Source: Auricularia sp. M13 (lineage: Eukaryota > Basidiomycota > Agaricomycetes > Auriculariales > Auriculariaceae). Taken from it: a stretch of DNA of 64,000 nt. Positions 43,248 to 54,234 of this stretch are shown piece after piece. The notes beneath the pieces were generated by a model. That model searched no databases. It worked only from the letters and a program-made list of their open reading frames with translations, and was not told the origin of the DNA. Each line of letters starts with the position of its first letter. The stretch's first letter is position 1. The stretch is from NCBI GenBank assembly GCA_037042915.1, contig CM073196.1:3658001-3722000 (forward strand), written 5' to 3'. The translations under genes and the position numbers were made by a program.

Positions 43248-43844
43248 GGGATTAGCAGTGCATCCCCGGTGCAGACAGGCCATGCAGCTGGTCAACGACC
43301 GTCTTTAAGCATTCGAGTCGCCATCGCGGTGCCCCTATCACTTGTGACAGGAATCGCCGCAATATCATTCGTATCGTGGTTCCTTCGGCGGCGACGGCGT
43401 TGGACTCTTGCTGGCGGTTATCGGGACCCGGACGGCTCTGCTCGTTTGACCACCGTGGCGCCCTTCTACGCTCAGCCAGATCCTGCGATTACTCCATCAG
43501 AGCTCAAGAATACCATTTTCCTAGATGCGAAGAAGTCCGATGCCACTGGCAGTGACATCTCGCCCTTCCTTGCACAGCCGGAACCCTCGACCAGCACATC
43601 GGCACCGACGGAAGGCAAGGGTCCCGATCTGAACGTCGTCCAAGCACAATCGGCCGCGTTTCGTGAGCCGCTTCGGTCATACGCAATTGCAGCGGAGACG
43701 TCGCCCGTCCCGCCAGATCTTCGGCCTCAGATGGACGACACTGTGTATATCAGAGCCGAGTTGGAGAGGGTCCTTGCGGAGAACGAGCTGCTCAGACACG
43801 TCGCTGAGCCGCCGCCGTACTCATTCGACGCAACGCTCCATTGA

Positions 43845-44096
43845 ATGCTTAGCCATTTCGTACAAACGAATTGCAAGAGCCAGAAGCTCCAGGAGTCCAT
43901 ACTGACGAAGGACATTGTCGAATTGTTCGCGTGATATGCCTGGTTGCGGCTTCGCAACAATCCTTAGGCATCAGCCCCGACCAGAGTGATCATGATCCAA
44001 CCGTATACGCCAGGGACAACATTTGCTCTTATTTATTCAATGTGCGCAAAAGGTGCGAAGGCAGATGCAAACGGTTCCAGCAAGTTCAAGGCGGTC
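43845..44096. other. Short convergent intergenic region
   Basis: About 250 bp between the ends of two convergent genes. Nothing seen. Confidence 0.4.
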
Positions 44097-45514
44097 TCAC
44101 TTTTCGAGAGCAATTAAGGATTTGCCAAGATCTGCCGATTCCTCAATTAAACCCAATGTTGTCGAACAAAGCACAGTCAACTCACCAGCTAGGGTTTCCT
44201 CCAATCGTCGGTATTGCAGTCCGAGGATCCGCTTGCTCTTCGCATTGTCCCCCTTGTAACGGTCAGCCTCGAGCCCAGTACCAGGCTTCCCAAGCGGGAC
44301 GGGGTGGTCGGGATACAGTTTGCGAAGGATATCAGCGATTTCTTGGTTGCTGTACTCGCCGTCCGCCTTGATGAGGAAACGGTTCCCCCCAGCGTCTGGT
44401 GCCGTGAGCGCGGCGAGATGTGCCGCGGCGAGGTCGCGCACGTCCACCCACAAGTGCACGCCCGTTGGCGGGATCTCCCCGCCTCCCTGGCCAGAGAGGA
44501 TGGCGTATACCGCGGCGTTGGACGTGTTGAGAGAGCTGAGACTTTGAACGTTGAGGATGGGTCCAAAGACCATTGGGCTATGAAAGGCGTTAAACCCACG
44601 ACACTGCTGTTGATTCCCGACGCACGGGTTGAGCACAACGAGCTGGAATCCGGGCTTTTCCTTCTCCACAAAGTCCCACGCCGCCTTCTCCGCGAATTTC
44701 TTGCTTCCGATGTATGCAGAGTCTAGCATTACCACGTTTATCGATAATAAGTTGGTATGTGAACGGCGACGTACAATTATCTGCCTGTGCCTCCTCCCAC
44801 GAAATCGGGTTCCAGTCTGACGCGCGTCAGGCTTATAGAACCCTCAAAATGGGAATGGTGCTCACCTTCTTCTGTGAACACCTTTCCCGCAGGACCGGGA
44901 GCCAATTTCGAGTTGAGGATCGACGCAAAACTATAGGCATATAAATCCAAACCAAGCATATGAAGTCTCGTGCATGATTTACACACCTACTCGTAACGAC
45001 GATGCGCTTCACAGTCGGTGCATACTTGTGAGCGGCCTCGAGGACGCCGAGCGTGCCCTGTATCGCGGGCTCCAACATATCTAAGCAACATGAGCTCAAA
45101 GGAGACAGCACATCACTATGTAGATCTCCTCAACACACCTTTCAGAACATCCTTAGGGTTGAAATGGAACGGGCTGGCAGTATGAATGATGTAATCAAGA
45201 CCAGGTTCGGCCTTGACGGCCTCGTCGAACGCGCCCTTCTGCGCGATGTCCGGGACGATAGAAAAGTCCAGCTGTGCTGCATACGCCGCGTTCGCAGAGA
45301 GAATCTCTTGCTTCTTCGCTTCATTGCGGACGGTCGCGCGCACCCAGTATCTATACGAGTCGTGCGCGGTGACAGTTAACAGAATTCACCGTGTCAGTGC
45401 GAGACACGACGAAGAAGCGGAAGAGGCTGATACTGACCCTTGCTTCAGAAGTTGGTCGAGGACGTGCGCGGCAATGAAGCCCGATGCGCCGGTGAGGAGG
45501 ACGCGGGGAGACAT
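44097..45514 (-). CDS. NAD(P)-dependent extended SDR reductase (GRE2/DFR type)
   Basis: Extended short-chain dehydrogenase of the group including yeast methylglyoxal reductase GRE2 and plant dihydroflavonol/cinnamoyl-CoA reductases; it reduces ketones or aldehydes with NADPH in the cytosol. The N-terminus is MSPRVLLTGASGFIAAHVLD (Rossmann TGxxGF/I). HTASPFHFNPKDVLK and KRIVVTSSFASI follow. The catalytic pair is in AYIGSKKFAEKAAWDFV (YxxxK), formed across an intron (ADN|YSAY). GVHLWVDVRDLAAAH and GNRFLIKADG are family blocks. Six introns fit phase, including one close to the 3' end (LA|DLGKSLIALEK). The ATG at 45512-45514 is at the expected place. The substrate cannot be told from sequence. 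Confidence 0.9.
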
Positions 45515-45929
45515 GACGCTGATGTTAATGAAGCTCCGGTGGTGAGATATTGGACATCCCGGAGCGCGTTTGCTGTCGCCCTTTATAATTGGCAGGACGC
45601 CGGGCTTACCCAACGCTGACGAAGACAACCGTTATCTCAGGAGCGCTCGTTTGCGTCGTCGAGCCAGTCATAGCGTGCTCGCCAGTCTTCAGCGGTCAGG
45701 GTAGCCCGTACCTCGTCGATAGTGAGGGCCGAAAGTGGCCATAGACGAGGGTAGACAATTGGACTACGCCTCCGTGACAGGCGCGATGGTCAATGCAAGA
45801 TTGGGCTGTAGTGAGCATCTGTAAGCAGCGCGCTTGCGGTAGCAATGTCTGAAGCTTGAAGTTGGAGCCTAAAACTGAGCAGAGAAAAGTACTGCATTCT
45901 CTATACATACGGCTGTTCTACACACCATG
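45515..45929. other. Intergenic upstream of the reductase
   Basis: 415 bp, between the reductase start and the 3' end of the OMA1-type gene. No gene or repeat seen. Confidence 0.4.
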
Positions 45930-47660
45930 TCACCGCCACACACCGTCGCTGTCCTCCTTCACGAAGTCGGCGTCACCCCAGCCAGTGCCGCCTCGGAAAC
46001 CGGGTCCGACCAGGCGTATCCCAAGCGCACGCGAGAAGTCGTCAATGTGTTGGGCCGTATCGCCGCACAGCCCGTTCTCTGCTTGCGCACTATATGCCTC
46101 CGGGAGATACGATTCAAGCATCTGGATGATCGATGAGTTTATGACAGAGACTGTGATTCTGAGTTTTTGCGTTGCGGCGAACGCACTTCTATACGCTTGG
46201 TCGTGAGCGGATGCGTTCGCAGCAACTCCAAGCTCAGCGAGCCACCACGCCGGCGCTCGAATTCGCCAAGGCGTGCAAACATGCTGCATATCCGGTCAAC
46301 GACTAGCGACTCCGATCGGAGGGGAATGGGCGAACGCTGGAGATGCGCGCGGGTCGAAGCATGCGCGAGCCATGAGCTTCAATCCTATGCGATCCGCTGC
46401 AGAACGTCGATCAGTGTCAGCGCTGAAAGAGACGGTTGGCAAACAGACGCAATACCTTCATATTCTTGTTGTCGAGAGTTGGGCAAACTAAACAATTTTT
46501 TCTAGATGACCCAGGACACAGAGGAACATTGCATACGAAAGAAGTAGGTTCAAGAGTGCCGGCGTCAGCGAGCCAGGAGCCAATCCGACGAGCTCAAGCA
46601 CGCCAAAGAGGACGGTGAGCACCTTGCCGAGCGACACCTTCTCGCTGGGATGCCGTGCCACTAAGTAGCGAATGATCAATTTCAAAAATACGATAGGTGG
46701 GTTCTACGTGCCTACGTGTGCAATTTCTACCAGTATCCCGGGACTGGTGTCATCCAGAGTTCGGCAGACGGGACACGTACGCACCATGGCCGAGGACGGC
46801 TGCAAGCCCATCGTCGTCCCTACAGATGGGAAGTATGCCGGTGAAAACGACCACATGCCCGCCTGCAGAGTGAGGAGTTTGAGCAAGATATTATAGAATT
46901 AATACTGCAGCGTACCGAATGTCGTGAATGCATTCGGCTCGTCCGAAACGACCACATGGACGTCCCACTCCTTCTGTTGCGCCTCTACGCTGTCCCGATC
47001 CGAGCGTGTTCCAACGTCTACACGGAGTCGCTCGTCGCTATGCCACATGCCTTCATTTAAACTGCCCCCAGCACCGGCAAGCGGTGGTTCGCCCTTAATG
47101 TGGCCCAGTCCAGACGCCGTGATGATTCGGCGCACGACTGCTGTTGCCTGGCGCGAGTAAGGGTGTGCCGCAGGGAGCATCTTGCTGCCATGTTCATGGA
47201 GAATTTCCCGGAGCATTTGCTCTCCGAGCCGCTGCTCCATTTTGGCTGAAACGTCCATGAACCGCCAGCGACCGGTTTCGGGCACCTGTTCGAGGCTGTT
47301 GGGCGGATGTGTGAGACATGGAAGCAGCTCGACGCTGAGTCTAGCGCACTGAGCAACATAGTATATCCCACCGACTCCAACGATGGCCCCCGCGATGTAC
47401 ATTTCCGTTGTCCTGTTACTACGCGGTGGGATCTTGCCCTTGTTGCCTCCAAATTGCACATAATATACTGCTGGAGTCCTAGAGGATGAAGCGAATGCTC
47501 TGGAGTCCGTGTGAGGCGCCAGACGAGTCCGAGCCTGTTGTACCGGGTTCCGCAATGTTAAAGTAGCATACGGTCGTCCTAGAGCAGCAGGAGACGGCCG
47601 CTGAGCCCCAGATATCAGCTTTGAGCATGATCTGGCAATATTGCGCGGGCTGAGTGCCAT
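45930..47660 (-). CDS. OMA1: OMA1-type mitochondrial inner-membrane metallopeptidase
   Basis: M48-family zinc protease; OMA1 degrades stressed inner-membrane proteins. The N-terminus (MALSPRNIARSCSKL) is a presequence, followed by EMYIAGAIVGVGGIYYVA (membrane anchor) and HLEQVPETGRWRFMDVS. Then come EWDVHVVVSDEPNAF, GGHVVVFTGILPICRDDDGLAAVLGH|EIAH with the HExxH zinc site split by an intron, VARHPSEK, LPNSRQQEYEADRIGLKLM (third zinc ligand Glu), MFARLGEFERR, LLRTHPLTTKRIE and ESYLPEAY. The ATG is at 47658-47660. At the intron after HEIAH (about 46641-46700), strict GT-AG removal loses one base before VARH, so either the splice is non-canonical or the gene carries a frame lesion. All other junctions fit. 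It is divergent from CCT4 with 64 bp between the start codons. Confidence 0.85.
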
Positions 47661-47724
47661 TGCTGATTCCAAGCTTGAAGTGGCGGAGTTCAGTCAGATT
47701 CTTGCGCGTTCCTCCTTCCCCGCC
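47661..47724. promoter_or_regulatory. Very short bidirectional promoter (OMA1 / CCT4)
   Basis: 64 bp between divergent ATGs; the two mitochondrial/cytosolic protein-quality-control genes must share promoter sequence. No TATA box. Confidence 0.55.
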
Positions 47725-49622
47725 ATGTCGTCCTCAGCGCCAGTCATGAAATCCGGCGCCAACGCCTCGTTCGACGACAAGGTATATTACTACGAACTCC
47801 ATTCATACCATATTTGCTGACCATTTGCGAAATCAGAGCAAAAGCAAGGACTCAAGGCTTGCCAACATTCTCGCGGCAAAAGGTGCGCGCGTCTGGAATC
47901 CCCCAGGCTCATGCTGACGCGTTTTAGCTATAAGCGATGTTGTTCGGACATCATTGGGCCCTAAAGGGATGGATAAGATGGTATATGGCTGCCAATTGGC
48001 TTGGACATTTAGCTAAATATGCATTCCAGATAATTACTTCGAAAGGCGAAGTTATCGTCACCAACGATGGCGCAACTATTCTCAGAAACATCCAGGCATT
48101 CCACCCGGCGGCAAAGATGGTGCTTACTGGTGTATTCAAATCGGGCTGCTCACTCATGCGGGATTTCAGTTTGTGGACCTATCTGCAGCGCAAGATATCG
48201 AGGCTGGCGACGGGACAACGAGTGTCGTGGTGCTGGCCGGTAGCCTTCTTGCAGCAGCAGAAAAGATGCTAGAGAAAGGTGTGAAAGGCTTGCGTTTTGC
48301 AATAATTCTGCTAACACAATCTAGGCATGCACCCGACCATTATTGCTGAATCCTTCATGAAGGCATCCGCAAAAGCCGTCGAATATCTGACAGAAATGTC
48401 CACGCCCATCGACCTGCGAGACAAGACGTCGCTTTTGCGTGCCGCGAAAACCTCCCTCAACTCCAAAGTAAGCATTCCCTCTGCGTGGCCTTCCTCTGCC
48501 TTCAACGCGCTCACACCCTCGCAGATCGTCTCGCAATTCTCCTCGCTCCTCGCGCCCATCGCCGTCAACGCCGTCACGCGTCTGCTGACGCCGACTAGCT
48601 CGAACGTGGACCTGCGCGACATCCGCGTAGTGTCCAAGGTCGGCGGCACGATCGAGGACACTGAGCTCGTCGACGGCGTCGTGCTTAACCAGACGGTCGT
48701 CACCTCCCAGGGCGGCCCGCGGCGCATGGAGAAGGCCAAGATCGCGCTCATCCAGTTCCAGCTGTCTGCACCCAAGCCGGACATGGACAACACTGTTATC
48801 GTCAACGACTACCGCCAAATGGACCGCGTGATCAAGGAGGAGAAGGCGTACATTATCGAGCGCTGCAAGAAGATTAAGAAGTGGGGCTGCAACGTCCTGC
48901 TCATCCAAAAGTCTATCCTGCGCGACGCTGTGAACGACATCTCGCTCACTGTGCTCAAGAAGCTGGGCATCCTTGTCGTCAAGGACATCGAGCGCGACGA
49001 GATCGCGTTCCTGTCCAAGAGCTTGGGGTGCAAGCCCATCGCGGACGTCGACCAGTTTGCGGAGGACAAGCTCGGGTACGCGGACCTCGTGGAGGAGACC
49101 ACCAAGTCGGAGGTGAACATCGTCAAGATCACCGGGGTGCGGAATCCGGGCAAGACGGTCAGCGTGCTGTGCATGGGCGGCAGCCAGGTCGTGCTGGACG
49201 AGTGCGCGCGCAGCCTGCACGACGCGCTGTGCGTCGTGCGCTGTCTGGTCAAGAAGCGGGCGCTCATCGCGGGCGGCGGCGCGCCGGAAATCCACGTCTC
49301 GCGCATGCTCTCGCAGCACGCGCACACGCTCAAGGGCATGGAGGCGTACTGCTTCCAAGCCTACGCCGACGCGCTCGAGGTCATCCCGAGCACGCTCGCG
49401 GAGAACGCGGGCCTGAACCCGATCGCGATCGTCACCGAGCTGCGCAACCGGCACGCGCTCGGCGAGGTGAACGCGGGCATCAACGTCCGCAAGGGCCTCA
49501 TCTCCAACATTCTTGAGGAGGAGGTTGTCCAGCCGCTACTCGTGTCCACCAGCGCGGTCGAGCTCGCCACGGAAACGGTGGGCCTTATCTTGAAGATTGA
49601 CGAGATCTTGTGGTCCAGGTAG
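47725..49622 (+). CDS. CCT4: Chaperonin TRiC/CCT subunit delta
   Basis: Subunit of the eight-membered cytosolic chaperonin that folds actin, tubulin and WD40 proteins with ATP. Six exons: a 5' exon from ATG 47725 ([11 protein letters not shown]), [74 protein letters not shown], and the long last exon from [11 protein letters not shown] to the TAG at 49620-49622. The ATP-site motifs [22 protein letters not shown] and GGGAPE are all intact. The delta-specific end is [16 protein letters not shown]. An extra ~12-residue insertion ([18 protein letters not shown]) looks slightly long but is in frame. A broken partial copy lies inverted at 61.2-61.7 kb. Confidence 0.95.
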
Positions 49623-50037
49623 TCCTAGAGACCTAGAGAGTACAGTATGCACAGTTGATGCTTAATGGCCGATATAAGATGACTTGGACGTGTAGTTCAG
49701 CAATTAAATTGCAACAAATCAAGATCAACTGGTCGCAGAGCACATTGGCTCATAGTACGCCCGCTTCAAAGACTCTCCAAGGTGAAGGGGAGCAACAGGC
49801 TAGCGTTGTATGTATGACCGAATGAGAATTTGTCAATTTGTACGTAGTGTCCACGGTAATATCCGTGGTCACGACACGTTTTCGAGCGCCGCTTGATTTA
49901 GGCTCCACTTGCCGCCACCGGGCCACCCGACACAGTCTGCATTACTACTCTCTGGCCGGGAAGCCCTCCGACAACGCCACCCTTGCGCGAGCACCTCCAC
50001 TCACAGAAGATACGATAAATTCTGCTGCCACGTCAGC
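49623..50037. other. Intergenic
   Basis: About 415 bp between CCT4 and an F-box gene on the same strand. Nothing else recognised. Confidence 0.4.
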
Positions 50038-51570
50038 ATGGCGCAGGACGAGACGATTTTCCGAGCGCGTCTTGCCGCCGACGAGCTCGCCCTCAAACAG
50101 TTGGAACGCGATTTGGGCGACCTATCTGAAAGGCGCGACAAGAACAAGCTACATATTGCCGAACTTCAGCGTGCGGTAGCCGAGGCGGACGCTGACATCC
50201 GGGACGTAGCCTGTCAGCGCGATCTGCTCAAAAGGAGCATCCAACGACGGCAAGCGAGTCTTGCATCCCGCTCTCTGCCTACATTTCCACACGAATTGCT
50301 GGGCATGATTTTCAAGCACTCGCTCGACAATTGGATGCCTGAGGTTGTTCGCACTCGGCAGCCATTCCGATGCGCGGCAGTTTGCAGGCGGTGGCGTAGC
50401 GCGGCGTTGGAGACCCCGTCTTTGTGGACTTACATCTACGTCCCTTATTTTTCTCTGAGGACTGTCGGCGAACGCTGGCAGAATCATGTTCGGCACTTGC
50501 TTGTGCGCTCTGGCGCTTGCGCCCTCGACATCTCCGTCAGACTTGAGCACGATGGCCGCGCCTTCGAGGACTACCAGGCTATTCTCTCCGATTTGATGCG
50601 TCACTGCACTCGCTGGCGATGTCTCAATATCTTGGGCCATATCGTCGATGAAACACGTCTCGAAATCATGGGCCTGCTTCGTGGACGCACGCCGTTGCTG
50701 GAATCAGTGACGTTTTCCTTCGACGAGCAATCCAAGTTGCCATGGACGGAGGACATACCGGAATATTTGCCGCATGCCCCGAAGCTGCAGCGCGCCAGCT
50801 TTGCCAACGTCCCAATCGCCTTCAATCGTGGACCCGACAATGCGGACCTCGCGGGTCTTGTGGCTACTTCTCTCACCCTGGACGAGGATGTTTACCGCGT
50901 GGAGATATTCGCGAAGACCGTCATGTCGTTCCACGCTCTCACAACGCTAGAGGTGGTGTGGCGCGACTGCCTGGGTTGGCCTATCACCGCAGAGTCTATC
51001 CGCCTGCCCAAGCTGCAGACACTGATACTCCTCCGTCCAGAAGACGATGATATGGACACCGACTTTGACACCTTCTCGCACATCGTCGATGCGCTCGAAG
51101 TACCTCAGCTGCGCGTGCTGGGCATCGTCCCCGAGCTGCTGGGATGTGCGGAGGAACTGCTCGGCCGATGCGCCGCGACGCTGGAGGTAATCTGCCTGCG
51201 TCGAGGCTGTCTTGAAGTGGCGGACCAGGTGGATATCCTTGCATCGCTCTACGCTCTACGAGAAATTTCGTTCGACCGGTTGTACTTCGGACGGGACTTC
51301 CTGATTGCCATGCGCGAAATGGCGACTACTATCTGGCCGAAGCTGGAGCGCATCGTGCTTCAAGACTTGTACGAGACGAGATCCGATGTTATTGGGCTGT
51401 TGTTGCATTTCCTGCGCGACCGCTATCCCGTTAATGCGACCGGGCCATCTCCCTGCGCTCTACTCGAGGTGGACATGGGAATCGACAACCCTCTTACAGG
51501 TTCCGTTACGGAGGCCGAGATTCGACATATCTTAGACAACGAACGGGAACGCCGTGGCTTGCAGGCATAA
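50038..51570 (+). CDS. Coiled-coil F-box protein (family copy 1)
   Basis: Intronless, 510 residues. Residues 1-75 form a heptad-rich coiled coil (ALKQLERDLGDLSERRDKNK, DVACQRDLLKRSIQRRQ). The F-box follows (LPTFPHELLGMIFKHSL...CAAVCRRWRSAALETPSLW), then an LRR-like C-terminal part with blocks shared by all family members (RGRTPLLESV, FHALTTLEVVW, VDALEVPQLRVL, HFLRDRYPVNA, ILDNERERR). This layout is common in agaricomycete F-box expansions; partners are unknown. The paralogues at 54235-55824 and 56335-57792 and the relic at 58278-59578 are all on the opposite strand. The start is the ATG of MAQDETIF, matching the MARQARHDT start of copy 2. Confidence 0.8.
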   Translation: MAQDETIFRARLAADELALKQLERDLGDLSERRDKNKLHIAELQRAVAEADADIRDVACQRDLLKRSIQRRQASLASRSLPTFPHELLGMIFKHSLDNWMPEVVRTRQPFRCAAVCRRWRSAALETPSLWTYIYVPYFSLRTVGERWQNHVRHLLVRSGACALDISVRLEHDGRAFEDYQAILSDLMRHCTRWRCLNILGHIVDETRLEIMGLLRGRTPLLESVTFSFDEQSKLPWTEDIPEYLPHAPKLQRASFANVPIAFNRGPDNADLAGLVATSLTLDEDVYRVEIFAKTVMSFHALTTLEVVWRDCLGWPITAESIRLPKLQTLILLRPEDDDMDTDFDTFSHIVDALEVPQLRVLGIVPELLGCAEELLGRCAATLEVICLRRGCLEVADQVDILASLYALREISFDRLYFGRDFLIAMREMATTIWPKLERIVLQDLYETRSDVIGLLLHFLRDRYPVNATGPSPCALLEVDMGIDNPLTGSVTEAEIRHILDNERERRGLQA

Positions 51571-51894
51571 GACAAACATGTAATCTGTCGGCGAGTCTTG
51601 GACTATCCGACATAACCGTTCATTGTTTTATATATTGCACTTTCGGAATAGGTCGTTCTTTGTGAAAATATGGGATCGTGAAAGTCAAACCGTATAGCAT
51701 GATTGTAGGGGTTGAGCTTGGGGAATGTGTGAATGATTGGATTGAAAGCTTAGTGCAGGCCAAGTGCTTGCCACCGGGAGTGTACCGGCGCCCGTATACG
51801 CGGAGTCTGTTCGTCACCGCCCTTCCTCAACCGCCGCCGCCGTTGCCATCGTTGCGGCCGCCGCCGCTGTCGCCGACCGTCATAACTGGCTTCG
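51571..51894. other. Intergenic
   Basis: About 320 bp, pyrimidine/CCG-rich near 51830-51870, probably the 5' UTR of the next gene. No other feature. Confidence 0.4.
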
Positions 51895-53849
51895 ATGTAT
51901 GCACCTGGGCATTACGATGACGGTCCTGGGCCTTCGTCGTTCCAGCAGCGGCCGTGGTCGCCAGAGTACCCTCCACCGCGGCGGTCAGCCGATTTCTATG
52001 AGGGCCCACGCTCATACCAAGGTCATGGCCATAGCTCTCGACAGCGAGAGCGCGAGCCATCTGATATCAGTGTTGAGGCCCTCGACCTGGCCGACTATGC
52101 CTATACGCTGCGACGCCATGGGCCTGAGCATGACCCATACGCAACGCCGCCGGATTCGTACCAGCGTCAGGCTGGCTATCCGCCTATCGCCAGACCTTTC
52201 AGTGCTTCCCAAGCACCTGTTCGTCCATTCTCAGCGCAGACCGCGAGTAGGCAGAACCCATTTGTGTCCCCACCGCAGTCGCCGGCGCTCTCGTACTCGC
52301 CGCATTCGCCGTCACCGCCGCACCGTCCATTCAGCGGCCAGTCACTGGGCCCTGCACCGTCGTTGGTATCTGGAGAGACAGTCACGACGCGGTCATCGCG
52401 TGATTATTATGCCAATTCTAATCCTCGACACATGTCATTACCGCCGCCAGCCTCGGACCCGTCACAGTACGGCTATGGTCGTCGCGGCGCACCGCCGCCA
52501 GTTCACAGCGGCATATTTGCGCCGGGCAATAATAGTGCGATCTTCGCTGCTGGGCCTAGCGGGAATCGTTCAAGACGATCACTTGAACAACCGCCGCCGT
52601 CAGTTGAAGAGGACGGCATCGACGTGCGCAACTTCCCCCGTTTTGCTCGCAACTGGTACTCGGATCCGAAGGCCAGCAAATTACGAGACCCCGGTGGTCC
52701 TCCGGTCATTTTCCCCGATTTTGACGGCCATCCGCAATCTGCGTCGTCGCGCTACAACTCGCCGACCGTCGTCACTGGCTCCGGTAGGGACCTACTGCCG
52801 TGGGGCGCCCAGCTCGACGATGGGACTCCCGTGTCGGATGAAATTAAGGAGGAACGCCTGCGCATGCTCGAGCGCGAATTTGGCCCGCGACCCTCGCGCC
52901 AAAGGGACGTCGAGGGGCAGCCGGAGGAAGAGGAACGCGTCGTGGGCAGCGTCGACGCGAGCGGGAACCTCATCACGGCGGGGCCGAAGAAGCGGCTGGC
53001 GCTGCGCATAGTGCAGACGCTGCTCGCCTTCGGCTCGGGCGCGGCGGGCATCTACGCCGCGCTGCTCATCCACCCCAATCCTCCTGCGCCACCGGCGGGA
53101 TCTATCCCGGCGATCTTGCTCGACGTCCTCAGCGTGCTGACGTTCCTCGGACTGCTGTACATCCTCGTCTTCAGGCGGTGCTGCGTGCGCAACAAGGGCG
53201 CGGCGGGTCAAGCAGGCGGCATGGGCATGCCTGGCATGCCCGGCGGTGTTATGGTCCTCCCAGTCCACCAGGCGCGCCTTCCATCCCGCTCCGCAACGTT
53301 GATGCTTACATTCTACAGGGCGGGAAGAAGCCCAAGAAGAAGAAACACAAGAAGGGCATGCCGATGCAGGGCGACGTGCAGGTAAACCTGATCGTCGATC
53401 CGTCGACGTTCATGCCGCAGGCGCCGCAGCGCTCTCGGCGGCGCGGCGGGTACTCGGAGCTGTCGGGCGAGATGGACTCGGACGACGACCGGCCGGCGCC
53501 TCCGCGGCGCAGCGTGTTCCACGGCATCGCGCTCGAGCAGGCGTGGCTGCGCGCGCGCACGTTCACCAAGCGGCTCGTCGCGTTCGACGTCGTCGCGGGA
53601 ATCGCGTGGATCGCGGCCTTCATCTACGCGAGCTTCGTGGGCGACAACTGCCCGCCGGGCAAGTATGCGGGCTGGTGCGTACCCCGACGTCTTCCGTTCG
53701 CATGTTCTGACCGGTGTTTTTGCAGGTGCGACGCGTACAACTTGTCGCTCGCGGGCGCGGCGCTGATATTCATGTGCTTCGTCGCTAGCGCGTTTTTCGA
53801 CATCCGCGACCTGCGCATGAGCGCGCAGAGTCCGCGCACACGGACATGA
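51895..53849 (+). CDS. Four-TM membrane protein with long disordered N-terminus
   Basis: Starts at ATG 51895 (MYAPGHYDDGPG). About 330 residues are Pro/Ser/Tyr-rich and disordered, followed by FPRFARNWYSDPKASKL and LREERLRMLEREFG-like charged helices. Four hydrophobic helices follow: RIVQTLLAFGSGAAGIYAAL, PAILLDVLSVLTFLGLLYIL, VVAGIAWIAAFIYASFV and LSLAGAALIFMCFVASAFF. The loop before the last helix, NCPPGKYAGWCDAYN, and the following DIRDLR resemble MARVEL-type fungal proteins. Between helices 2 and 3 is a Lys-rich KKPKKKKHKKG loop after an intron (about 53251-53320). A second intron (about 53675-53725) joins GWC|DAYN in phase. Function unknown; membrane organisation is a guess. Not recognised as a named gene. 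Confidence 0.7.
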
Positions 53850-54234
53850 CCTCGTCTCTTTCCGGGCCGACCGCCTTCGGCTGTTTGTTGGACTGACGCG
53901 CATCCTTGCATATTTACATACCGTAACGTATATGTTTACGACCTGTCACGCATACCTATCATCTGCTGCATCTTGCAATGACTTAGTCTTTTCTCGTGAC
54001 GTTTATAATGGCGTCTTTATAGCCGTGTTAAGACCACTGTGCTCTGTCCTTTCTTCCTGCGAGAGTTTTGCCTTCTGCGTCACACAGTGATACCGCGTAT
54101 TGCATGACGTGATCGTTCGGTATGAGTCTCCTTCGCAGACTTGACGTTCGATATGTAGCAAAAGCGACGACGTCGTGATTGTCAACCGTAAGCCTATCGT
54201 TACAATGGTCGTACATTATGTTATGCGATGAGTA
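53850..54234. other. Convergent intergenic region
   Basis: 385 bp between convergent genes; AT-richer than the coding parts. Nothing recognised. Confidence 0.4.

Larger units (their letters stand above)
42793..43844 (+). pseudogene. 3' part of membrane-protein copy B, separated by the LINE
   Basis: Resumes exon 3 in the frame left at 30301 (VVVPSSETTLDFFLDG, matching SFFLDGG of copy A), then EGEHRLLVAGY. An intron at about 43037-43088 has the same position as in copy A. The next exon encodes five 7-residue repeats (43143-43247) absent from copy A, then a transmembrane helix (VAIAVPLSLVTGIAAISFV), poly-Arg, and the tail YIRAELERVLAENELLRHV with PPPYSF. Stop at 43842-43844. Coding quality from 42809 to the stop is intact, consistent with a recent insertion. 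Confidence 0.85.

Noticed and set aside
48321-49454. 377-codon minus-strand frame over CCT4
   Set aside because: It is antisense to a highly conserved chaperonin exon and has no motif of its own.
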